Assembly: GCA_030830415.1 (NCBI GenBank)
Contig: JAURNB010000236.1
Coordinates: 1 to 11,351 of the forward strand
DNA length: 11,351 bases
Direction of reading: 5' to 3'
Source: Acidimicrobiales bacterium
Lineage (GTDB): Bacteria; Actinomycetota; Acidimicrobiia; Acidimicrobiales; Ilumatobacteraceae
Shown: piece by piece, positions 5,670-11,351 of the stretch
Position numbering within the stretch: the first letter of the stretch is position 1
Layout: each line of letters starts with the position of its first letter
Program-made: the position numbers and the translations under genes
Notes under the pieces: generated by a model
Databases searched by the model: none
What the model was told of the DNA's origin: nothing
The model's input: only the letters and a program-made list of their open reading frames with translations

Positions 5670-7460
5670 TTACTGCTTTACGTAAAGCTCACCAAAGAGG
5701 AATGAACCGCTAGATGACCAGCGATAGGCATTGCCCACCTTAGAGCCCCAAAGATCTTGAGCCTTGGTGAAAGTACCTGGAATTGACCACAACTGATCTA
5801 CTAAGAACTGATTGAGTGCCTGCCACTTCTTTCCTTGTGCCTTGCGGTCAAGTTCGTTCAAAGCTGCTTTAGTGTCGGTTTCAAACTGCTTGTAGGCCGG
5901 GTCATCTCCGTTACGTGTGAGGTTGAAACCGCCTGTGGTGAGGAACAATTCAGGAATCATCGTCGAAGCATTTGGCCAGTCAGGACCCCAGGCTCCGCGG
6001 GAGATGTCGTAGTCAGTCTCTTCGTTTTGAACGGTTGGGTAATACTTACTTGGTTCTACGGCAGTTGGCTTAATGACAATTCCGACGGCCTTCAAAGATT
6101 CGATCCAAATAGAGACGAGTTTCTGCCATATTGGAGTGTCTGGGTGAAAGAACTTCAAGCCCTCAACTGTTGCCTTGGCATAGACATCGGGACACTTTGT
6201 CTTTGCCTCAGCCAAAGCAGCCTTGGCAGATTCAATGTTGGGAGTTCCATCAGTATTGAGTCCTTCGGGCAATTTGCTTGGCGCATAGTCGTCTGCAAGC
6301 GCAGGCTTTACAAAGCCATCAGCGAAATCGCCTGTGTAAGGTCCGCCACCAGCCGTACGCAGAGCTTCGCGGTCGAGACCCAAATAAACTGCACGACGAA
6401 CTTCAACACACGAAACTGTCTTCACGTTGAATGCAGTGAACGATACATATGGGTCGTAATCATCTTGGCGACGATCTTTGAATCGATCATCTGTGAACAC
6501 AGTCTGAAGATTCTCTGGCTGCAATCCGCCATCTCCTACCGCATATTGGTCGTCTCCGGCATCGGCCATGAGACGCTCGTCGATGACTGCTGGATCTAGT
6601 GCAAATTCATAAACAAAAGAGTCTGCATATGCGTTACGGATGGGGTCCGAAGCTTTCGACCAGTTTTCATTACGTACGAGCACCAATGACTTGCCGGGTT
6701 CGTACGATTCGATTTTGTATGGTCCAGATGAAACAGGAGCCATATCGTATTTTTCGCCAGTGTCTTTTGCTTTTGGCACCGGACTAAAAGCGAGCAATGT
6801 CACTGTGTAGTTAAAGTCGGCAACGATGCGACTCAACGTAAAGGTGATTGTCTTTCCATCTTCGGAGCACGATACTGCTTTGTCGAAAAGCGCTTGCTGA
6901 TCTGCAGTTGCTGTGTAAGGACCAGGATAGTTGCTGTTTCCATCGGCATCTTGTGGAATATCTAGATAAGAGATTGCATAAGTTGGGCCGTCGACAATGA
7001 TGTCGGTTGCAAAAACGCGAGATGTTCCGTAAGCAATGTCTGCACAAGTCACTTCAGAGCCATCTTCGTAAGTGGCACCTCCGCGCAGAGTGAATGACCA
7101 CACTTTTCCACCTTCGGTTGGCGTACCGGTATCGGTTGCTAAGTCGCCTACGAGTTGCGAACCGGCGCTGCCAGGCGCGTATGCATACGAGGTGAGCGCA
7201 CGCTGCATGGTTGAGCCCACAAATGCCAAATCTGACCCTGTGTAGTTACGTTGTGGGTCGAGGTGAGTGATTTGCTCAAGCTGACTCAAAATGTGAATGG
7301 TGCCACCTGCAGTTGGTGTACTTGAATCGGTTCCCGGTATTGCCAACGTGTCAGTTGATGCAGCGGTATCGGAACTGCTACTGGAATCGCTTCCACAAGC
7401 GCTAGCGATGAGAGAAGCCGACAAAGCTAATCCCAATAAGCCAATGATTCGACGTTTCAT
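5670..7460 (-). CDS. oppA: Peptide-type ABC importer substrate-binding lipoprotein (SBP family 5)
   Basis: This extracellular binding protein delivers substrate to the permease pair (596 aa, typical for OppA/DppA). The signal MKRRIIGLLGLALSASLIASAC ends at lipidated Cys22, followed by a Ser/Asp/Thr-rich tether (23-50). The family-5 fold starts near GGTIHILSQLEQITHLDPQ (52-70). Typical internal motifs are WSFTLRGGATYEDGSEVT (121-138), SSGPYKIESYEPG (244-256), VRRAVYLGLDREAL (354-367) and GAWGPDWPNAST (489-500). Cys139, 198, 351 and 423 remain in the mature domain. The ATG at 7460 is chosen over an open upstream extension because GAGGGGGAAACA lies directly before it and the lipoprotein signal starts there. 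It sits between the two permease genes, with a candidate promoter upstream and a terminator downstream. Ligand specificity cannot be read from sequence; peptides are the default guess. Confidence 0.93.
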   Translation of the reverse strand: MKRRIIGLLGLALSASLIASACGSDSSSSSDTAASTDTLAIPGTDSSTPTAGGTIHILSQLEQITHLDPQRNYTGSDLAFVGSTMQRALTSYAYAPGSAGSQLVGDLATDTGTPTEGGKVWSFTLRGGATYEDGSEVTCADIAYGTSRVFATDIIVDGPTYAISYLDIPQDADGNSNYPGPYTATADQQALFDKAVSCSEDGKTITFTLSRIVADFNYTVTLLAFSPVPKAKDTGEKYDMAPVSSGPYKIESYEPGKSLVLVRNENWSKASDPIRNAYADSFVYEFALDPAVIDERLMADAGDDQYAVGDGGLQPENLQTVFTDDRFKDRRQDDYDPYVSFTAFNVKTVSCVEVRRAVYLGLDREALRTAGGGPYTGDFADGFVKPALADDYAPSKLPEGLNTDGTPNIESAKAALAEAKTKCPDVYAKATVEGLKFFHPDTPIWQKLVSIWIESLKAVGIVIKPTAVEPSKYYPTVQNEETDYDISRGAWGPDWPNASTMIPELFLTTGGFNLTRNGDDPAYKQFETDTKAALNELDRKAQGKKWQALNQFLVDQLWSIPGTFTKAQDLWGSKVGNAYRWSSSGSFLFGELYVKQ

Positions 7461-7487
7461 TGTTTCCCCCTCGTATGAATATCTACT

Positions 7488-7524
7488 ACTTGGTAACCAT
7501 ATACCCAAGTGAACACCAGTTGAA
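7488..7524 (-). promoter_or_regulatory. Candidate oppA promoter overlapped by an inverted-repeat operator
   Basis: In the 76-base oppC-oppA gap, the minus strand has TTCAAC (7519-7524) and TATGGT (7496-7501) with a 17-base spacer, matching sigma-70 spacing. The -10-like box lies within an inverted repeat, ACTTGG-N11-CCAAGT (7488-7510), which also contains a nested TGGTAACCA (7491-7499). A regulator bound there would cover the promoter. The individual matches are modest and no regulator is identified. Confidence 0.35.
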
Positions 7525-7536
7525 CGATTCGAACCT

Positions 7537-8523
7537 CTACCCCAGTTGCTGGCGATCAGACTTGGGGTCAAGTGCGTCACGTATCCCGTCACCCATCACG
7601 TTAAAAGCGAGAACAAGCACTATGAGAGCCACCCCTGGCACGAATAGATACGTGGGGTCTGCTCGGTAGTACTTCACAGAATCGCCCAACATGACGCCCC
7701 ATGAAGCATCTGGAGGCAACAGACCAACGCCGAGGAATGAGAGCGTCGATTCAACTGCAACGTAACCGGGCAAGCTCAGTGAGACGATCACGATGATGGG
7801 CGCCCAAATATTTGGCAGCAATTCTTTGAACACCATATGCCAATGCCCTGCCCCGCTTGCACGCGCCGCCTCTACGAATTCACGTTCACGTAGAGCCAGA
7901 GTCTGCCCTCGAACGATGCGTGCTACATAGACCCAGCCAAAAAGTGACAGCACAAGAATGATGTACGTAAGACGCGCGGGATTTCCTTCCGGAACCCCAA
8001 GCGACTCCAATCGTTGAGTGAACGGACGAGTAAGAGCGATAATGAGCAACAGTGACGGAAAGGCAAGAGTGAGGTCTGTAAACCTACTGATGACAGCATC
8101 AATTTTCCCTCGTCGATAACCAGCAACTATGCCTAGTACGACTCCGATAACAGTGGTCAGGAGCGTCGAAACGAAACCGACGAACAAAGAGATGCGAGCA
8201 CCATAAATTAAACGGGCCAAAATATCGCGCCCTGTGCCGGGTTCAACTCCGAGCAGATGCTTTCGCGACATCGCTCCGAATGGTCCGTTTGGTAGACCAA
8301 AGTCATTGAGTGCTTTGCGATCGAGCGTGAGTGGATTAATACCGAGCGCTTTGCACACGAGAGGCGCAAAGAGAGCGATGCCTACAAAGAAGAGAACAAC
8401 GAAAGAAGCAACTACAGCAACACGGTCACGTCGAAATCGCTCCCATGCGAGGCGACCAGGAGACTTGCTCTCGATGAGTGCGTACTCATGGAGCTCCCCC
8501 ACAGTCGCTTCAGTTGTGCTCAT
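7537..8523 (-). CDS. oppC: Peptide-type ABC importer permease, OppC type
   Basis: This is the second membrane subunit of the importer (328 aa). It has a cytoplasmic N-terminal segment with the family pattern LAWERFRRDRVAV (25-37), TM1 about 38-54, an extracytoplasmic loop to HLLGVEPGTGRDILARLIYGARISL (89-113), four further central and late helices, and the EAA loop FVEAARASGAGHWHMVFKELLPN (216-238). Next come the conserved E-x-TLSFLGVGL-x-PP-x-ASWG motif (258-276) and DALDPKS near the end. Its ATG overlaps the tpiA stop as ATGA, and no Shine-Dalgarno is evident, so translation probably relies on ribosomes finishing tpiA. Standing apart from oppB, ahead of oppA, it would still form the heterodimeric channel with OppB. 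Confidence 0.92.
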   Translation of the reverse strand: MSTTEATVGELHEYALIESKSPGRLAWERFRRDRVAVVASFVVLFFVGIALFAPLVCKALGINPLTLDRKALNDFGLPNGPFGAMSRKHLLGVEPGTGRDILARLIYGARISLFVGFVSTLLTTVIGVVLGIVAGYRRGKIDAVISRFTDLTLAFPSLLLIIALTRPFTQRLESLGVPEGNPARLTYIILVLSLFGWVYVARIVRGQTLALREREFVEAARASGAGHWHMVFKELLPNIWAPIIVIVSLSLPGYVAVESTLSFLGVGLLPPDASWGVMLGDSVKYYRADPTYLFVPGVALIVLVLAFNVMGDGIRDALDPKSDRQQLG

Positions 8524-9305
8524 GCAAGCAAACGGTAGCGCACAATTCGTGCGAACTCGTCGGGGTCGAGGCTTGCCCCACCCACCAATACCCCATCGAT
8601 ATCGGGTTGTTCCATAATCTCGGCAATATTGCTTGATTTCACAGAGCCGCCGTACTGCAGGCGAACGCTTTGTGCGGCTTCAGCGCCAGCTAAAACGAGC
8701 ACTTCATTGCGAATAGCAGAAATAACGCTTTGCGCATCTTGTGCAGTGGCCGTGAGACCGGTGCCAATTGCCCAGATGGGTTCATACGCAATAACAAACT
8801 TGCCAACTTGTTCTGGTGAACGCTGAGCAAGTGCAGATCGCAACTGGCCAAGAACCTTTTCTTCGGTTGCTCCAGATTCACGCTCAGCTTGAGTTTCGCC
8901 AACGCAAATGATGGGGGTCATGTTGCACTTCACAATTGCTGAAATTTTCTTGTAAATCGTTTCGTCAGACTCACCGAAAATTTCTCGGCGCTCGCTGTGA
9001 CCCACAATGACTGTCTTCACACCAAGCTTCGACAGCATTGCTGCAGACACTTCACCAGTGAATGCGCCATTTTCTTCAAAGTGACAATGCTGAGCGCCGA
9101 GTTGAAAACGTAATTCATCGGCATCGATGAGTGTCTGCACACTGCGAATGTCGGTAAAGGGAACATTGAGAGAAACGTCTACAACTTCAAAATCTTCTTT
9201 GGTGACGAGGTACGCAAGTTTTTGCACAAACTGAATTGCATCAAAATGGTTGTGATTCATCTTCCAGTTGCCACTAATAAGTGGGCGACGAAAGTTAACG
9301 GACAT
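8520..9305 (-). CDS. tpiA: Triose-phosphate isomerase
   Basis: TpiA interconverts dihydroxyacetone phosphate and glyceraldehyde 3-phosphate in glycolysis and gluconeogenesis, in the cytoplasm. The 261-aa product has the full TIM-barrel signature: substrate-binding Asn13 and Lys15 in GNWKMN, catalytic His103 in VGHSERR, catalytic Glu175 in AYEPIWAIGTG (flexible loop 6), YGGSV (218-222) and the phosphate-binding VGGASL (241-246). Length is normal. The ATG at 9305 is chosen because GAGGAG lies just upstream and the following residues are the usual N-terminus; it overlaps the end of pgk by 11 bases. An upstream frame extension to 9347 would overlap pgk further and adds nothing family-like. Its own stop overlaps the oppC start. 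Confidence 0.97.
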   Translation of the reverse strand: MSVNFRRPLISGNWKMNHNHFDAIQFVQKLAYLVTKEDFEVVDVSLNVPFTDIRSVQTLIDADELRFQLGAQHCHFEENGAFTGEVSAAMLSKLGVKTVIVGHSERREIFGESDETIYKKISAIVKCNMTPIICVGETQAERESGATEEKVLGQLRSALAQRSPEQVGKFVIAYEPIWAIGTGLTATAQDAQSVISAIRNEVLVLAGAEAAQSVRLQYGGSVKSSNIAEIMEQPDIDGVLVGGASLDPDEFARIVRYRLLA

Positions 9306-10410
9306 TGGGTGCTCCTCGTAATGCAGCCAGACCCGGCAAGTCGCCAAGTTCTAGATATTCCAAAGACGCCCCGCCTCCAGTAGATACATGATCTACTTGA
9401 TCGTCTAAACCAAACTGTGCGAGCGCGGCGGCGCTATCGCCACCACCCACAACGGTAAATGCTTTTGTGTCGGCAACTGCTTGAGCAACCGTTTTCGTTC
9501 CTGCTGCAAAGCGTGGATCTTCGAACATACCCATTGGGCCATTCCAAAAAACAGTACGTGCATCCATGATGACGTCGGTGAATGCGGCAGCTGACCCTGG
9601 CCCAATGTCGAGACCCTTCGCACCGTCGGGCAAACGAACTCCAAAGGTGGCGTAATTTCCCTCGGCATCGAGACCAACAATGTCTTCAGGAAGATGAATT
9701 TGCTTCGGACCATCAAGCAGACGCTTGCACACAGCTACTTGATCGAGTTCGCAGATGGAACTGCCCACTGGCATGCCCTTGGCGGCGAGAAACGTAAAGC
9801 ACATTCCCCCACCAATTACCAATGCATCGACAGTAGACAGCAAGGCTTCAATTACACCAAGCTTGTCGCTGACCTTTGCACCACCAAGAACGGCGATGAA
9901 GGGTCGCTTGGGATGGTTACGCATTTCGCCTAATACTTCAACTTCGCGTTGCAAGAGGCGCCCTGCAGCTGAGGGCAGAGTTTTTGGTGGGCCAGATACC
10001 GATGCGTGTGCGCGATGTGCTGCGCCGAAAGCATCGTTGACATACATATCGAAACCTTGAACCAATTGAGCAACAAATGCTTCGCTATTTGATTCTTCAC
10101 CGGCATTAAAGCGGAGGTTCTCCATCAACTCGACCCCTGGTGCGAGCTCTTGTAGCCGAGCACGGATAGGCGTCATGGAATACTTGTCGACTGGTTGACC
10201 TTTTGGGCGACCCAGATGACTCGCACATACCACCGTTGCTCCTCGTGAAGTAAGCCAATTGATAGTTGGCAATGCGGCACGAATACGAAAGTCGTCGGTA
10301 ATGACTCTGGCGTTATCGGGGCCTTCCATCGGAACGTTGAAATCGGTACGAACCAGTACACGTTTCCCTGAAACGTCGCCAAGATCTTCTAAGAGGGGCA
10401 AACGCGGCAT
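9295..10410 (-). CDS. pgk: Phosphoglycerate kinase, short N-domain variant
   Basis: Pgk transfers phosphate from 1,3-bisphosphoglycerate to ADP, the first ATP-making step of glycolysis. Motifs are intact: RTDFNVP (21-27), SHLGRP (64-69), ENLRF (97-101), NDAFG (125-129), AHRAHAS (131-137), GGAKVSDK (176-183), NGPMG with the following FE (290-297), GGGDSAAA (322-329) and STGGGA (343-348). At 371 aa it is shorter than the usual 385-400. The loss maps between LQELAPGV and ENLRF, where typical enzymes have roughly 25 more residues. All catalytic motifs remain, so activity is expected. The ATG at 10410 follows the gap stop by two bases and has AAAGG six bases upstream; an extension to 10491 would lie inside gap. 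Confidence 0.97.
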   Translation of the reverse strand: MPRLPLLEDLGDVSGKRVLVRTDFNVPMEGPDNARVITDDFRIRAALPTINWLTSRGATVVCASHLGRPKGQPVDKYSMTPIRARLQELAPGVELMENLRFNAGEESNSEAFVAQLVQGFDMYVNDAFGAAHRAHASVSGPPKTLPSAAGRLLQREVEVLGEMRNHPKRPFIAVLGGAKVSDKLGVIEALLSTVDALVIGGGMCFTFLAAKGMPVGSSICELDQVAVCKRLLDGPKQIHLPEDIVGLDAEGNYATFGVRLPDGAKGLDIGPGSAAAFTDVIMDARTVFWNGPMGMFEDPRFAAGTKTVAQAVADTKAFTVVGGGDSAAALAQFGLDDQVDHVSTGGGASLEYLELGDLPGLAALRGAPNVR

Positions 10411-10412
10411 GT

Positions 10413-11351
10413 TTAACCTTTGAGTTTCTTGCCTACATGCAACGTGAGGTCGACGAGACGATTTGAATAACCCCATTCGTTGTCGTACCAACCAAGCACT
10501 TTGACCATGGTTCCCATGCTCATGGTGAGACCGCTATCAAAAACACATGAGTGTGGGTTTGTGACAATGTCGCTCGACACGATGGGCTCATCGGTGTATT
10601 CCAAGATGCCCTTGAGTTCGCCTTCGGCTGCTTTTTTGTAAGCGGCATTGATCTCTTCAACCGTTGCAGGCTTCTTCAAGTTTGCAACGAAGTCAGTGAC
10701 CGAACCGGTAGGAACGGGAACTCGTAGCGATGTGCCGTCGAGCTTGCCTTTCATTGATTCCATGACCAGGCTTGTTGCGCGTGCGGCACCGGTGCTTGTT
10801 GGAATGATGTTGATTGCTGCACCGCGAGCACGGCGCAAGTCGCTGTGTGGGCCGTCAACGAGCGCTTGGTCGCCGGTGTAAGCGTGAATGGTGGTCATGA
10901 GACCGCCTTCGATGCCGAAAGCGTCATCGAGAACCTTCACCAATGGCACGAAGCAGTTAGTGGTGCACGAGGCATTGGAAATGACCTTATGAACACCTGC
11001 TTGGAAGTCGTTGTGGTTCACGCCGTACACGATGGTGGCATCGGCGCCAGTAGAAGGGGCCGAAACAATGACGAGTGGAGCGCCAGCATCGAGGTGCATT
11101 GCTGCCTTGTCGCGGTCGGTGAAGATACCAGTTGATTCAATGACAAGATCTACACCGAGAGCTTTCCATGGCAATTCTTTCGGATCACGCACTTGCAGAA
11201 CTTTAAGCACCTTGCCGTCAACACTGATGCCGTCTTCCAGAGCAGAGATCTTGTTTGGTAGTACACCAAGCACCGAGTCGTACTTCAACAAGTGAGCCAT
11301 CGTCTTGATTGAGCCCAAGTCGTTTACTGCGACGATTTCAATATCGGCCCC
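10413..11351 (-). CDS. gap: Glyceraldehyde-3-phosphate dehydrogenase, 5' end cut by window edge
   Basis: Gap oxidises and phosphorylates glyceraldehyde 3-phosphate to 1,3-bisphosphoglycerate. The window holds the last 312 residues; about 20-25 residues, including the expected GFGRIGR cofactor loop, lie beyond the right edge. Codon phase is complete at 11351, and the visible part begins GADIEIVAVNDLGS. The Asp after VAVN is the position that favours NAD over NADP in this family. Catalytic Cys (residue 129 of the fragment) is in SNASCTTNC, and its partner His (156) is in TTIHAYTGDQ. PHSDLRRARGAA, PTSTGAA, VPVPTGSVTD and WYDNEWGYSNRLVDL follow as expected. It leads the gap-pgk-tpiA glycolytic cluster. 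Confidence 0.97.
   Translation of the reverse strand, partial: GADIEIVAVNDLGSIKTMAHLLKYDSVLGVLPNKISALEDGISVDGKVLKVLQVRDPKELPWKALGVDLVIESTGIFTDRDKAAMHLDAGAPLVIVSAPSTGADATIVYGVNHNDFQAGVHKVISNASCTTNCFVPLVKVLDDAFGIEGGLMTTIHAYTGDQALVDGPHSDLRRARGAAINIIPTSTGAARATSLVMESMKGKLDGTSLRVPVPTGSVTDFVANLKKPATVEEINAAYKKAAEGELKGILEYTDEPIVSSDIVTNPHSCVFDSGLTMSMGTMVKVLGWYDNEWGYSNRLVDLTLHVGKKLKG

Noticed and set aside
5835..6599. Plus-strand open frame of 254 codons
   Set aside because: It lies wholly antisense to oppA, has no recognisable motif and has a Cys/Trp/Ile-rich composition typical of a shadow frame.
7461..7592. N-terminal extension of oppA to 7592
   Set aside because: It would overlap the end of oppC, and the lipoprotein signal with a strong Shine-Dalgarno starts at 7460.

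Overview
This window looks like a piece of an actinobacterial chromosome, most plausibly from the class Acidimicrobiia (an aquatic Ilumatobacteraceae-like organism). That placement is an inference. It rests on the actinobacterial gap-pgk-tpiA...secG gene set, on lipoproteins with LAGAC-type lipoboxes and long Thr-rich linkers (common in that class), and on a base composition that looks near 50% GC by eye (not computed). No database search was possible.

Every gene I can support lies on the minus strand, so transcription runs from high to low coordinates. In that order the window holds: the 3' part of gap (glyceraldehyde-3-phosphate dehydrogenase, running off the right edge), pgk and tpiA; then a complete five-gene family-5 peptide-type ABC importer in the order permease C, binding protein A, permease B, ATPase D, ATPase F; then secG, a tRNA-Leu, and a large lipoprotein gene that runs off the left edge. 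Spacing is very tight: pgk/tpiA overlap by 11 bases, tpiA/oppC and oppD/oppF share ATGA overlaps, and oppB/oppD abut. From gap to secG this could be one transcriptional unit.

Two places break the apparent unit. The 76-base gap before oppA holds a candidate promoter overlapped by an inverted repeat. Directly after oppA there is a strong strand-specific intrinsic terminator. Together they suggest that the abundant binding protein is made from its own short message, with limited read-through into the permease and ATPase genes. The glycolytic enzymes act in the cytoplasm. The importer comprises a lipid-anchored binding protein, two membrane permeases and two ATPases, and SecG belongs to the translocon that would export the binding protein.

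The left 2 kb is a single open frame of 667 codons with no start-to-stop ORF because its stop lies outside the window. It encodes a predicted surface lipoprotein made of four related modules resembling the DUF1566/Lcl C-terminal domain family, joined by Thr-rich spacers. This is the least ordinary protein here. The tRNA-Leu has an AAG anticodon (A at the wobble position), which is unusual in bacteria. I see no mobile element, CRISPR array, phage gene or obvious new defence or biosynthetic system; most of the window is housekeeping with some unusual arrangement and regulation.
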